Of a DNA stretch of 64,000 nt, positions 53,908 through 63,855 are shown in pieces. Position 1 is the stretch's first letter. Every line of letters begins with the position of its first letter. This stretch comes from Notoacmeibacter sp. MSK16QG-6 (GTDB taxonomy: Bacteria > Pseudomonadota > Alphaproteobacteria > Rhizobiales > Rhizobiaceae), in the NCBI RefSeq assembly GCF_024158145.1, contig NZ_JAMYXM010000003.1, forward strand, positions 186,001 through 250,000. The letters are read 5' to 3'. The translations under genes and the position numbers were made by a program. The notes below the pieces were generated by a model. The model was not told where the DNA came from and did not search any database. It saw nothing but the letters and a program-made list of their open reading frames with translations.

Positions 53908-54777
53908 TCAGGCCGTGGCGTGATCGACGATTTCGGGATGATCTTTCATAAGCGCGCCGCGCAGCTTTTCCATGGCGCGACTTTCGATCTGGCGAACACG
54001 CTCCTTGGAAATGCCGAGCTTATCGCCGAGCGCTTCGAGCGTCGCGCCATCGTCGCAGAGGCGGCGCTCATTGATGATCCGCAATTCGCGTTCGTTCAGA
54101 ACCGATAGAGCAGTGCGGAGCCAGTCGGTGCGGCGGCTCTCGTCAATACTGGTTCCGACCACCTCGTCGGGAAGAGGATCGTCGCTGACGAGAAAGTCCT
54201 GACGATCAGCGCTGCCGTCGCTATCGGCGACCATCGGCGCGTTGAGAGAAGAATCCGGACCCGAGAGCCGGCTATCCATAAGGGCGACGTCGGATTCGGA
54301 AACACCGAGAGCCGAGGAGATTTCCTTGTACATCACGGCGGAAGAAAGCATTTCGCCGCCCTGGCTCAATTTGGCGCGGAGGCGGCGAAGATTGAAGAAC
54401 AGTGATTTCTGTGCCGAAGAGGTTCCACCTCGAACGATGGACCAGTTGCGCAGGATGTAATCCTGTATAGAAGCGCGGATCCACCATGTGGCGTAGGTCG
54501 AGAAGCGAACTTCGCGCTCCGGCTCGAACCGGGCTGCCGCTTCCAGAAGCCCGACATGGCCCTCTTGGATGAGATCGCTCATGGGAAGTCCGAAATTCCG
54601 AAACTTGGATGCCATGGAGATTACGAGGCGCATATGGGCCGTCGTGATCTTGTGCAGGGCAACCTGATCCTGGTCATCCTTCCATCGTACCGCGAGCTCG
54701 TGTTCTTCCTCCCGTTCGAGATAGGGCGCTTTCATTGCTGCCCGGATCATGGAGGAGCGGCCGCTATCGGTACGCAT
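53908..54777 (-). CDS. rpoH: RNA polymerase heat-shock sigma factor RpoH
   Basis: 289 residues. Regions 2 (L-I-Q-E-G-H-V-G-L-L-E-A-A-A-R-F and R-F-S-T-Y-A-T-W-W-I-R), and 4.2 (L-G-I-S-K-E-R-V-R-Q-I-E) are complete, and the RpoH box Q-K-S-L-F-F-N-L-R-R identifies the sigma-32 type. Rhizobia often have two RpoH proteins; which one this is cannot be settled here. GGGA lies upstream of the chosen ATG. Confidence 0.95.
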   Translation of the reverse strand: MRTDSGRSSMIRAAMKAPYLEREEEHELAVRWKDDQDQVALHKITTAHMRLVISMASKFRNFGLPMSDLIQEGHVGLLEAAARFEPEREVRFSTYATWWIRASIQDYILRNWSIVRGGTSSAQKSLFFNLRRLRAKLSQGGEMLSSAVMYKEISSALGVSESDVALMDSRLSGPDSSLNAPMVADSDGSADRQDFLVSDDPLPDEVVGTSIDESRRTDWLRTALSVLNERELRIINERRLCDDGATLEALGDKLGISKERVRQIESRAMEKLRGALMKDHPEIVDHATA

Positions 54778-55085
54778 GGCAATCCCTTTCGTCATCAAAT
54801 ACGGCCTTGAGGCAAGGCCGCCTCACGAACCAGACGAAGAGGAGAATTCACGCCGCCACATCCAGCCTCACGAGACCAAATGCCGTTCGGCAGGCAAAAG
54901 TTCCGGGCTAACGAAATTTTTTTAGACCGGAACCCACGGAATTTCTTAGGTTTTTAGACTTGACAAGAAGGCGTTGAAGTTGCAGCGGCGGTCAAGGTCT
55001 TGCCAAATCGTATTTATGACAGGGCAATAAAAAACCCGGCCCAGGCCGGGTTTTCCATACAATTGCGATACTGATCGCTATCGAC
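54778..55085. other. Intergenic region between rpoH and carD
   Basis: No gene. It contains the rpoH upstream region, an AT-rich stretch and the carD terminator. Confidence 0.6.
55026..55058 (-). terminator. Intrinsic terminator of carD
   Basis: A stem of about 10 bp around AACCCGGCC/GGCCGGGTT with T-runs on both sides. The minus strand T-run follows the carD gene. Confidence 0.85.
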
Positions 55086-55655
55086 TCAGGCAGCTTCTTC
55101 CTTGGAATCGGCTTCGCTGTCATTGGCCTTGGCGCCGCGCTTCGGTCCCTTGGCCAGATTTTGCTCGATGAGATGAACCGCCTCGGTTTCGCTCATCTTG
55201 TTCACGGCAGCGATTTCGCGGGCCATACGATCCAACGCAGCTTCGTAAAGCTGGCGTTCCGAATAGGACTGCTCAGGCTGGTTTTCAGCGCGGTAAAGAT
55301 CGCGAACCACTTCGGCAATCGAAATCAGGTCGCCCGAATTGATCTTCGCATCGTATTCCTGAGCGCGGCGCGACCACATGGTCCGCTTGACGCGCGCCTT
55401 GCCCTGAACGACCTTCAGGGCGCGCTCGACATAGTCGCCCTCGGACAGACGGCGCATTCCGACCGCTTCCGCTTTCGCGACCGGTACTTTCAGCCGCATC
55501 TTGTCTTTCTGAAAATCGATCACGAACAATTCCAGCTTGATGCCGGCCACTTCCTGTTCCTCGATCGCGGTGATCTGCCCTACACCATGCGCGGGATAAA
55601 CAATGAACTGTCCCGTCTTGTAACCCTGACGCTGTGCTGGTTTTTTACTGGCCAT
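55086..55655 (-). CDS. CarD family transcription factor
   Basis: 189 residues. The N-terminal RNA-polymerase-interacting domain (V-Y-P-A-H-G-V-G-Q-I) and the helical DNA-binding C-terminus (R-A-Q-E-Y-D-A-K-I-N-S-G-D) are those of CarD/CdnL, which stabilises open promoter complexes. The start at the internal ATG is preferred to a TTG three codons earlier. Confidence 0.94.
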   Translation of the reverse strand: MASKKPAQRQGYKTGQFIVYPAHGVGQITAIEEQEVAGIKLELFVIDFQKDKMRLKVPVAKAEAVGMRRLSEGDYVERALKVVQGKARVKRTMWSRRAQEYDAKINSGDLISIAEVVRDLYRAENQPEQSYSERQLYEAALDRMAREIAAVNKMSETEAVHLIEQNLAKGPKRGAKANDSEADSKEEAA

Positions 55656-56006
55656 ACTCGGCAAACTCCCTATTCGCCCCGCGGCGCGGGGACTCGAAGT
55701 CGCAAACCGACATCAGCCTGACGATTAACATATCTTTAACCGGTTTCCGCAGCGAAGCGATTATCCCGACCGTACAGTGCTTTATCGGCGAGCACGGTCA
55801 GGACTGCGAAACTCAGCAAATGGTCAAAGAAGGCGCCTGAAAACTGCTTGATGTTGCGGCATGCATCAAAAACGTAACACAAAAAGCGCCGCAAAGCAAA
55901 CAAATGCTGCGTGCGCGAATACCGCAAGATATCGGAATCTTCGGACATGGTTTACGCTGCCGGCGCACCGCTGTCCAGTTCCCGAAAAAGGATTATCGCC
56001 TGGCAA
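55656..56006. other. Intergenic region between carD and fdxA
   Basis: No convincing gene. Short frames on both strands lack a ribosome site and recognisable sequence. It must hold the carD promoter. Confidence 0.5.
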
Positions 56007-56345
56007 TCAATCCCCCTCGCCGGGTTCCGGCGAGAAATACTTATCGAGTTTGCCACCTTCGCCGTCGAATTTTTCCGCATCGGCAGGCGGGTCTTTCTTC
56101 ACCGTGATATTCGGCCACTTTTCCGCATATTCGGTGTTGATCTCGAGCCATTTGTCCAGGCCAGGCTCGGTATCGGGCTTGATCGCGTCGGCTGGGCATT
56201 CCGGCTCGCACACACCGCAGTCGATGCATTCATCCGGGTGAATGACCAGCATGTTCTCGCCCTCGTAGAAGCAGTCCACCGGGCACACTTCCACACAATC
56301 GGTATATTTGCATTTGATGCAGTTATCCGTGACGAGATAGGTCAT
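56007..56345 (-). CDS. fdxA: 7Fe ferredoxin FdxA
   Basis: 112 residues with [14 protein letters not shown] near the start and [12 protein letters not shown], which together hold one [3Fe-4S] and one [4Fe-4S] cluster in FdxA-type proteins. GGAATG lies just upstream of the chosen ATG. Confidence 0.95.
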   Translation of the reverse strand: MTYLVTDNCIKCKYTDCVEVCPVDCFYEGENMLVIHPDECIDCGVCEPECPADAIKPDTEPGLDKWLEINTEYAEKWPNITVKKDPPADAEKFDGEGGKLDKYFSPEPGEGD

Positions 56346-56465
56346 TACATTCCACTTTCGGGATACGCGGCGGGCAAGCCTCGGCAGGCTCGGCCCGGAC
56401 CTATAATGTCCCGTGCGCCCTTTCAAGACACAGATGTCTCTGCGAAACGGTTGAGAAGCGAAACA

Positions 56466-56831
56466 TTATTTCGCCGGTGGCTCCAAATCGCTATCGGACG
56501 GCGGCGATGCCGCAAGAACGTCCTCATAAAGCGTCCGCGCTTCACTCGCCGGCCCGCGCCGATCGCCGATTGCGACGATTTTCAACACCGTGACACGCGA
56601 TGGCAACGAGACGGTCAGAACGTCGCCCGGACGGACCGTCTTCGCCCCACTCTGCGCCTTATTGCGATTGACCCGGACATGACCGGCCTGGCAGAGCTTT
56701 TGCGCCAAGGTACGGCTTTTGCTGATACGTGCGAAAAACAGCCAGCGATCCAGTCGCTGTTCCTGACCGGCGCTCCGCTCATTGAGGAGCGAATCTCTGC
56801 CGGTCCGCAGTCCGGATCGTTCAGTCCCCAA
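56466..56831 (-). CDS. S4-domain RNA-binding protein (Hsp15-like)
   Basis: 121 residues; the S4 fold is seen in R-L-D-R-W-L-F-F-A-R-I-S-K-S-R and A-G-H-V-R-V-N-R-N-K-A. Hsp15 in E. coli binds stalled 50S subunits carrying peptidyl-tRNA. It overlaps the end of the helicase gene by 11 bases, so translation is coupled. The first 25 residues are atypical. Confidence 0.9.
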   Translation of the reverse strand: MGTERSGLRTGRDSLLNERSAGQEQRLDRWLFFARISKSRTLAQKLCQAGHVRVNRNKAQSGAKTVRPGDVLTVSLPSRVTVLKIVAIGDRRGPASEARTLYEDVLAASPPSDSDLEPPAK

Positions 56832-59800
56832 ACTTGTCCTTCAGTGACTGAAGCTTGGCGAACGGGGAATCGGGATCGACCTTTTGCGGACGCGATTCGT
56901 AGCGTTTCGGCTCGCTGCCCCCGCCTTTCTTCGACGCATGTTGCTCCTTACCGGCAGGTCGTCCATTGGGCTGCCCCTTGCGTTTGGGACCGCCCCGCCC
57001 GCCGCCGCCATTGCGCGCATTCTTTCCGCCACCGCGCGGGCCACGTTCGGTTCGGCCTTGCCGCCAGATGGTGATCGTCTTTTCCTCGGCTTCCGCATCT
57101 GGCGTCTCGGACGGTGCGGATACTGCCTTCTCACCCAACTCATCGCTGGTGATGCCCGCCGTGACGCCCGGACCATGCGTTGCTGCCATCACCGCATGCG
57201 GATCGCTTTTCTGCGCAACCGGCTTTGCGTGTTTCGACATATGCGCGGCGGCATGAGCGCTACAGAGCGTCTCGTTCAATTCGCCGACATGCTCCTCTTC
57301 ATCCCGCTGCGCCCTATCGCCTTCCATATCCGCGACGGCGGCTGGCGAGATCGGCTTCTTTTCAGCGTGACGATCCGCTTCGGCGAGGCCCGATCCCGGA
57401 ACATCGCCCATGATCTGACCGAGCACGGCGTGCGGATCGTGCGGTTTCTTCTGCTGCTTCTTGCGATGAGCGAGATTGACCTGCGCTGCGGCGTGGGCGT
57501 GTGACAATGTCTCGTTCACCTCGCCCGCGTGCTTCGCTTCTTCTTCACGCGCATTGTCCGTGTCGGCGACGGAAGGCGACGTCGCTTTCGCCATCCAGGC
57601 CTTGGCTTCGGCGGCGGGATCAGGCTTAGGGGCCTCATTGGCAACCTCCGGGGAAGGCACCACAACATCGCCGGCGGACTTGATCCTTTCGGCCATGACA
57701 TCGGCCTCGCGCTTGGTTTCCCCGCGATAGCCGAGCCCCTTTAGGATTTCCTCCATATCGTCAGAGGTCGCACCGAGAATGCTCATCATGGCAGGTGTGA
57801 CGAAGAAGGCCCGGCCCTCAACCGCGCCGTCTGGTGGCGATCCGTCGGCAGGCTTCCATGACAGGGCCGGTCGGATGAGATCGGCAAGCCGTTCCAGAAT
57901 GTCGACACGCACCGCACGCTGGCCCAGCACGCGAAACCCGCCGAGACGGTAAAACTCTTCACGCCATGACGGATCGAGTGGAAAGGAGGTACGCCCCTGC
58001 ATCAGCGCGGCGACGACATCGCCCTCACCCGGCTCGCCACGCGCATCGTTCGCCACCTGCCAAAGCGTTGTTAAAAGGCCCGCCGGCGCCGGCTTCAGAA
58101 GCGCCGGCACAAAAATATGATAGGCCCCGAAGCGCACGCCGAGCTTGCGAAGACCCGCCCGCGCGTCCTGATCGAGGCCGCGAACCTCGTTGGCGATCTT
58201 ACGGCGGTCGATTACGCCGAGCGCCTCGAAAAGCTGATAGGCCAGTCCCTTGGCCATGCCGTCCAGCCCTTCCCCGGCCTTCAGGTCGAGCAGAGGCTTT
58301 AACTGAACGTCGACGAGATGACGTAAATAACGCTCGGCGCGCGTCTGCACTTTGTCGCGCATCGGCCCGGTCAACTGCTCATCCGCCAGAAGCACAATCC
58401 GCGGCGTCAGCACGTCCTCGCCCGATGTAAGCGATGCCACCGGGTCGCCGACCCATCGCAGAACACCATCGGAGCCGATGGCCAGATCGTTATTGGGCGC
58501 GGTCGAGAAATGTTCGGCCCGCTTCTCGAACTCGTCGGCAAGCGCTTTTTCCGCCGCACTGCGGATAGCCTTGGCCTCCTCGCCCTCCGCCGTACGGTCG
58601 GCCGAGAACCGAAACCCGTTCAGGGTTCCGATCGTGTGGCCCTCTACCGTTACCTCCCCGGCAGAACCAATTTCCGCTTCCAGCATGGCATTCTCTCTCA
58701 GCCGCCTCATCAGAACACTTGTCCTGCGATCAACGAAGCGTTTCGTCAACCGCTCATGCAGCGCATCGCTTAACCGATCCTCGATACGCCGAGTTTCATT
58801 CTGCCAGTGAACCGGGTCGCGAAGCCAGCCCATTCTATGCGAAACATAGGTCCAGGTCCTAATCTGCGCGATCCGCGCCGAAAGCGTGTCGATATCGCCA
58901 TCGGTCCGGTCCGCCCTGCGCACCTGTCCAGCCATGTAATCTTCGTCGACATGACCGTTCCTGGCCAGATCGTTAAAAAGCTGGCCGATAATGTCGGCAT
59001 GCTGTGCCGGCGCGATACGCCGATAATCGGGCAGCGCGCAACAATCCCATAGGAGCGATACACGGTTGCGGCCCTGCGCCAGCCCTCGCACCTCTTCGTC
59101 TTTCGCCAGAAAGGCAAGCGCCTGCGCATCGGTCGCCGGAAGCGCGCGGGTCAGCCCATCGACCGATGGCGAAATGTCAAGCGAAGCCATCAACCCCTTG
59201 ATCGAGGAGAAATCGAAAGTGCGGCTGCGCCACTGCATTGTTCTGACCGGCGCAAACTCATGGCGCTCGATGCGCTGAACGATCTCTTCATCGAAGGCGT
59301 CTTGCAACCCTGTAACGCCGAAGGTGCCGTCATTCTGGTAGCGCCCCGCACGACCGGCGATCTGCGCCAGTTCCGCCGGATTGAGTGCGCGGTGCTGAAA
59401 ACCATCGAATTTCCAGCTCTGCGCGAAGGCCACATGATCGACATCGAGATTGAGCCCCATGCCGATCGCATCGGTCGCCACCAGATAGTCGACATCGCCG
59501 TTCTGGTAGAGCGCGACCTGGGCGTTTCTGGTGCGAGGCGACAGCGCGCCGAGGACGACAGCCGCGCCGCCGCGCTGGCGGCGGATCAGTTCGGCGACCG
59601 AATAGACCTGATCGGCGGAAAAGGCGACGATGGCCGTCCGCCGCGGCAGGCGTGTGATCTTCTTGGAACCGGCATAGTAGAGCTGGGAAAGGCGTGGCCG
59701 CGTGTTGATCGTCAGCCCCGGCAGAAGGCGGGACAGAATGCCCGACATGGTCGCCGCGCCAAGTAGAAGCGTTTCGTCCCGGCCCCGCAAGTGAAGGATG

Positions 59801-60231
59801 CGGTCGGCGAAGACATGACCGCGTTCCAGATCGCCGGCGAGTTGCACTTCATCGATTGCGACAAACGAAACATCCGTCTGGCGCGGCAGGGCCTCCACCG
59901 TGCAAACGCTGTATCGAGCGCCGGGCGGAGCGATCTTCTCCTCACCCGTGATCAGCGCCACATTGGCGGTGCCGACCCGTTCGCAGACGCGGCCATAGAC
60001 TTCTCTCGCCAGAAGCCGCAGCGGCAGACCGATCATGCCCGACGGGTGGGAGACAAGGCGATCGATGGCCAGATGGGTCTTGCCTGTGTTGGTCGGTCCG
60101 AGAATCGCCGTGACGCCCGCGCCGGAGAAGGGCGAGTTCGGCTTTTGCTTTTTCTGCGTGATCCGCATTGCCTCTTTCGATTGCATACGAGCCCGATATG
60201 CGCCCGTTGCCCCTTCTCCATCTCGACTCAT
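56821..60231 (-). CDS. Suv3-like superfamily 2 RNA helicase with a repeated tail
   Basis: 1136 residues. Walker A G-P-T-N-T-G-K-T is at about 45-52, motif II D-E-V-Q, and motif VI A-G-R-A-G-R-Y-Q-N-D-G, as in the mitochondrial RNA helicase Suv3. A long middle region follows. From about residue 890 the tail holds two imperfect copies of about 80 residues (E-V-N-E-T-L-S-H-A-H-A-A and E-L-N-E-T-L-C-S-A-H-A-A with D-P-H-A-V) and ends in an Arg/Gly/Lys-rich RNA-binding tail. Suv3-like enzymes unwind RNA for degradation. The S4 gene overlaps its end. Confidence 0.9.
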   Translation of the reverse strand: MSRDGEGATGAYRARMQSKEAMRITQKKQKPNSPFSGAGVTAILGPTNTGKTHLAIDRLVSHPSGMIGLPLRLLAREVYGRVCERVGTANVALITGEEKIAPPGARYSVCTVEALPRQTDVSFVAIDEVQLAGDLERGHVFADRILHLRGRDETLLLGAATMSGILSRLLPGLTINTRPRLSQLYYAGSKKITRLPRRTAIVAFSADQVYSVAELIRRQRGGAAVVLGALSPRTRNAQVALYQNGDVDYLVATDAIGMGLNLDVDHVAFAQSWKFDGFQHRALNPAELAQIAGRAGRYQNDGTFGVTGLQDAFDEEIVQRIERHEFAPVRTMQWRSRTFDFSSIKGLMASLDISPSVDGLTRALPATDAQALAFLAKDEEVRGLAQGRNRVSLLWDCCALPDYRRIAPAQHADIIGQLFNDLARNGHVDEDYMAGQVRRADRTDGDIDTLSARIAQIRTWTYVSHRMGWLRDPVHWQNETRRIEDRLSDALHERLTKRFVDRRTSVLMRRLRENAMLEAEIGSAGEVTVEGHTIGTLNGFRFSADRTAEGEEAKAIRSAAEKALADEFEKRAEHFSTAPNNDLAIGSDGVLRWVGDPVASLTSGEDVLTPRIVLLADEQLTGPMRDKVQTRAERYLRHLVDVQLKPLLDLKAGEGLDGMAKGLAYQLFEALGVIDRRKIANEVRGLDQDARAGLRKLGVRFGAYHIFVPALLKPAPAGLLTTLWQVANDARGEPGEGDVVAALMQGRTSFPLDPSWREEFYRLGGFRVLGQRAVRVDILERLADLIRPALSWKPADGSPPDGAVEGRAFFVTPAMMSILGATSDDMEEILKGLGYRGETKREADVMAERIKSAGDVVVPSPEVANEAPKPDPAAEAKAWMAKATSPSVADTDNAREEEAKHAGEVNETLSHAHAAAQVNLAHRKKQQKKPHDPHAVLGQIMGDVPGSGLAEADRHAEKKPISPAAVADMEGDRAQRDEEEHVGELNETLCSAHAAAHMSKHAKPVAQKSDPHAVMAATHGPGVTAGITSDELGEKAVSAPSETPDAEAEEKTITIWRQGRTERGPRGGGKNARNGGGGRGGPKRKGQPNGRPAGKEQHASKKGGGSEPKRYESRPQKVDPDSPFAKLQSLKDKFGD

Positions 60232-60686
60232 ACATAGAAACGGACGCTGGCACGTTAAGGGTTGGAACGGGAAAGGAACGGACCGTGCCCGAATCGCGGG
60301 AATCGTCGGATTGCCAGTTTGTTCACCGCTAGATCGTGCGTTCGAGACCGCCTCAGCAGCTAGATGCTGACTGATCGGAACGCGATTTGTGTTCCAAATT
60401 GCTCGAAGGGTTAACAGAGCGGCGTGGAGGATGAGGACGATAAACGATTTCGAAGGAAGCCCTAACGACTTCCAAAGCTAAGATTATGTTTTTCTTTGTA
60501 AATAGAACAGCGCTGGAACGAAGCGGGGCCGAATCGGAACACACTGATTCGCCGAATCGGCGGGTCAAAAATCCTAACGATTGCTTAACAACAAATTTTT
60601 TCTGCCACGGGCCGACATTCGGCTTTCGTCACAAAAATGGCGCGCCCGTCGCCGGACGCGCCAATAAATCACTGGGAGTTCAACAA
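60232..60686. other. Intergenic region between helicase and phbB
   Basis: No gene seen. It includes the helicase upstream region, an AT-rich stretch at about 60480-60600 and the phbB terminator. Confidence 0.55.
60633..60662 (-). terminator. Intrinsic terminator of phbB
   Basis: A 10-bp GC-rich stem with a GCGA tetraloop and ATTTTTG after it on the minus strand. Confidence 0.8.
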
Positions 60687-61415
60687 TCAGGCCATGTACT
60701 GTCCGCCATTGGCGGAAATGGTCGAACCGGTAATGAAGGCCGCTTCGTCAGAGGACAGGAAAACGACGCAACGCGCGATTTCCTCAGGTTCGCCAAGCCG
60801 CCCGACCGGGATCTGCGGCAGGATCACTTCGTTCATCACCTTGTCGGGAATCGTACTCATCATATCGGTATTGATGTAGCCGGGACAGACAACATTGACG
60901 GTAACGTTCTTGCGAGCGCCTTCCTGGGCGAGGGCCTTGGTAAACCCAATATCGCCGGCTTTTGCCGCGGCGTAATTAGCCTGGGCGAACTGCCCTTTCT
61001 GACCGTTGATCGACGAAATGCTGACGATCCGTCCAAAGCCGCGCTCACGCATGCCGTCCCAGACATTGCGCGTCATATTGAAAAGGCCGGTCAGATTCGT
61101 GCCTATGACGTCGTTCCAGTGCTCCGGGCTCATCTTGTGAAAGGGGGCATCGCGAGTAATACCCGCATTGTTGACGAGAATTTCGACCGGCCCGCCAAGT
61201 TCATCCTCCACCTTGGCGATCCCGTCCTTGCAGGCATCGAACGATCCGACATCCCATTTGAAGGTCTTGATTCCGGTCTCGTCAGTAAAAGCGGCCGCCT
61301 TCTCGTCATTGCCAGCATAGGTGGCGGCGACTGTATGGCCAGCCTCTTTCAGCGCCTTTGAGATCGCCGCGCCGATGCCGCGGCTGCCACCCGTCACGAT
61401 TGCTACTCGTCCCAT
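60687..61415 (-). CDS. phbB: Acetoacetyl-CoA reductase
   Basis: 242 residues, SDR family. T-G-G-S-R-G-I-G for NADPH, N-N-A-G-I-T, S-S-I-N-G-Q-K-G-Q-F and Y-A-A-A-K are exactly as in PhaB/PhbB enzymes. It reduces acetoacetyl-CoA to 3-hydroxybutyryl-CoA for polyhydroxybutyrate. GGGAGGACTTT precedes the ATG chosen. It is separated from phbA by an orphan membrane gene. Confidence 0.95.
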   Translation of the reverse strand: MGRVAIVTGGSRGIGAAISKALKEAGHTVAATYAGNDEKAAAFTDETGIKTFKWDVGSFDACKDGIAKVEDELGGPVEILVNNAGITRDAPFHKMSPEHWNDVIGTNLTGLFNMTRNVWDGMRERGFGRIVSISSINGQKGQFAQANYAAAKAGDIGFTKALAQEGARKNVTVNVVCPGYINTDMMSTIPDKVMNEVILPQIPVGRLGEPEEIARCVVFLSSDEAAFITGSTISANGGQYMA

Positions 61416-61539
61416 AAAGTCCTCCCGATTGGCTGGGCGACGTTTCGCCGTCACCTCTTCCCTATTTTTGTAGGACAGGGGGACTTCAACGCAAGTCCTT
61501 AATTCAACTTAGTTTTTGCCGCAGTGCAGCACGGTTGAA

Positions 61540-62310
61540 TCAGGACTGTGCTCGCACTGGGACCGTCATGATTGTTTGGGCGAAGGAGAGAACCAGCGCC
61601 ACAATTCCAAAACTGGCGACAAGAATGAGCCAACTGGCGGAGGATAATCGGAATGTGAATTGCTCGACGACAACGTAGCTAATTATTGGCAACGCAAAGA
61701 CAAAGCCCACCAAAGCGCGCCACCAATTCGTTTCTGCGATAGGGAAATAGACCGGTTTTCGACCGCGGTTGGTCAAATGGAATATCAAAGTGACGATGCT
61801 AAGCGATACAAAAATAAACCAGCCGACCGATATCGCCCCAATAATTGGAAAAATGAGTGTATCGGCAGATCCATTTAGTCGACTGCGTTGCGATTCGAGA
61901 ATGGCGTTAGCCATAGTGTATCCAACGAGGCTTATTGAAATCGCTATAATAAGAACGATTTCCCTGCCAAGCCTGGCGGCTCGTTTCGTCCGTGCGAAGG
62001 CGGGACCAAAGGATACGGCCACAACAAGAAGCAACCCCAGCGTCAAATCGAATAGGCCCGCATCCAAGCGTTCGTATCGACCGCCTTCCATAGCCTCCCG
62101 CCGCTCATACCAACTTTCGAAAAAGACCTTTCGTTCTGGACCGGACCTCGGCGGGGCCTCCCTGGCAAGAGCTTTCAGATCGCTCGTAGAGAGCCCTGGC
62201 GCCATTTCCGGCAATGTCGTGGAATAAACAATCTCCGTAATGCCGACCAATACGAGAAGAACGCTCGCGATCCAGATGAAGAAGCGCAACGGTCTAGCCT
62301 TTCCGGCCAT
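61540..62310 (-). CDS. Orphan multi-pass membrane protein between phbA and phbB
   Basis: 256 residues with about six hydrophobic segments and a short periplasmic loop after the first (E-M-A-P-G-L-S-T-S-D-L). No family is recognised. It is visibly more AT-rich than its neighbours and breaks the usual phbA-phbB order, so it is probably an insertion. The start is a guess among several possible codons. Confidence 0.7.
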   Translation of the reverse strand: MAGKARPLRFFIWIASVLLVLVGITEIVYSTTLPEMAPGLSTSDLKALAREAPPRSGPERKVFFESWYERREAMEGGRYERLDAGLFDLTLGLLLVVAVSFGPAFARTKRAARLGREIVLIIAISISLVGYTMANAILESQRSRLNGSADTLIFPIIGAISVGWFIFVSLSIVTLIFHLTNRGRKPVYFPIAETNWWRALVGFVFALPIISYVVVEQFTFRLSSASWLILVASFGIVALVLSFAQTIMTVPVRAQS

Positions 62311-62393
62311 CTTGCCAAGCGACACGGACAGTTGATCGACGCGACAAGCCCGACCATCCCAAGATTGGATAGACGGGCTTGCCGAAAGGTGGA

Positions 62394-63575
62394 TCAGTTC
62401 ATGTTTTCGACGCACATGGCGACGCCCATGCCCCCACCGATGCAAAGCGTGGCGAGACCTTTTTTTGCACCGCCGCGCTTCATCTCGAAGAGAAGCGTGT
62501 TGAAGATGCGCGCGCCCGATGCGCCGACCGGGTGGCCGATGGCGATCGCACCGCCATTGACGTTCACGATGTCGGGACTCCAGCCCATATCCTTGTTCAC
62601 GGCGCAGGCCTGAGCGGCGAAGGCCTCATTGGCCTCCACGATATCCAGATCGTCGACCTTCCAACCCGCCTTTTCCAGCGCCTTTCTCGACGCGGGAATC
62701 GGGCCTGTGCCCATGATCTGCGGATCGACACCGGCCGTTGCCCATGAGACGATCCGCGCCATCGGTGTAATACCGCGCTTGGAGGCTTCTTCCTCGCTCA
62801 TCAGCACCACCGCGGCTGCGCCATCATTGATGCCGGACGCATTGGCAGCCGTAACGGACCCTTCCTTGTTGAAGGCCGGACGCAGCTTGCCGACGCCCTC
62901 CTTGGTGACGCCGTGCTTGATATACTCATCTTCCTCGACCACCGTATCGCCCTTGCGGCCCTTCACCGTGAAGGGGGTGATCTCGTCCTTGAACTTGCCG
63001 GCCTTCTGAGCCGCTTCCGCCTTGTTCTGCGAGGCAACGGCGAACTCGTCCTGCGTATCGCGCGAAAGCTGCCATTTCTCCGCGACGTTCTCGGCCGTGT
63101 TGCCCATATGATAGCCGTAGAATGCATCCATCAGGCCGTCTTTCAGCATGGTGTCCTGCATTTTCAGATCGCCCATCTTCACGCCGCCGCGCAGATGCGC
63201 CGCGTGTGGAGCCATGCTCATACTCTCCTGGCCGCCCGCCACGATGATGGATGCATCGCCCATGGCGATCTGCTGCATGCCGATGGCGATGGTGCGAAGG
63301 CCCGAACCGCAAAGCTGATTGAGCCCCCAGGCGGTCGTTTCCTGCGGACAGCCGGCGGCCATCGCAGCCTGGCGAGCGGGATTCTGGCCCTGCGCCGCAG
63401 TCAGAATCTGACCCAGAATGACCTCATCGACTTCCTTGGCATCGACGCCCGCGCGTTCGAGCGCGGCTTTGATGGCGGCAGCGCCAAGCTCGTGGGCCGG
63501 AACATTGGCGAAGGCGCCGTTAAACGACCCCACCGGGGTGCGCGCTGCGCTGGCGATGACGATGGATTGGCTCAT
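62394..63575 (-). CDS. phbA: Acetyl-CoA acetyltransferase
   Basis: 393 residues. Cys89 in [10 protein letters not shown] is the acyl-accepting residue, and G-H-P-V-G-A-S-G and L-C-I-G-G-G-M-G carry the other catalytic residues. It condenses two acetyl-CoA to acetoacetyl-CoA, the first step of PHB formation. Confidence 0.96.
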   Translation of the reverse strand: MSQSIVIASAARTPVGSFNGAFANVPAHELGAAAIKAALERAGVDAKEVDEVILGQILTAAQGQNPARQAAMAAGCPQETTAWGLNQLCGSGLRTIAIGMQQIAMGDASIIVAGGQESMSMAPHAAHLRGGVKMGDLKMQDTMLKDGLMDAFYGYHMGNTAENVAEKWQLSRDTQDEFAVASQNKAEAAQKAGKFKDEITPFTVKGRKGDTVVEEDEYIKHGVTKEGVGKLRPAFNKEGSVTAANASGINDGAAAVVLMSEEEASKRGITPMARIVSWATAGVDPQIMGTGPIPASRKALEKAGWKVDDLDIVEANEAFAAQACAVNKDMGWSPDIVNVNGGAIAIGHPVGASGARIFNTLLFEMKRGGAKKGLATLCIGGGMGVAMCVENMN

Positions 63576-63855
63576 CGGTAATTAACCTTCCTTGCAAAGA
63601 CATATCTATTGAACGGCCTATATGAGACCCTCGGCGAAGGCCAGTCCGGGCCCGACAACCTCCCTTGGGGTGCGCCTGCACCAGTCCTCATCCAAAGAAT
63701 TGCTTTCGCATGGCGCTTTGACAAGGGTCACGATTCTTCTACGCATCTGCACAATACGGCTTGGCATCGCACAATTCCCATGCCTATTGTCGAAGCACAA
63801 TGCGAACTGATGCAGCAAAGCCGCATGTTCGACCCGTCAGGCAGGGAGATATCGA
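63576..63855. promoter_or_regulatory. Divergent phbA/phaR regulatory region
   Basis: No gene. The heptamer GCACAAT is found three times (63749, 63769 and 63795), the last part of an ATTGT-N6-ACAAT inverted pair, and other TGC/GCA-rich bits are near. PhaR-type regulators bind TGC-rich DNA, so this may be the PhaR operator. Confidence 0.4.

Noticed and set aside
55736-55948. 70-codon frame in the carD-fdxA gap
   Set aside because: No ribosome site, low-quality sequence, and no resemblance to a known small protein.
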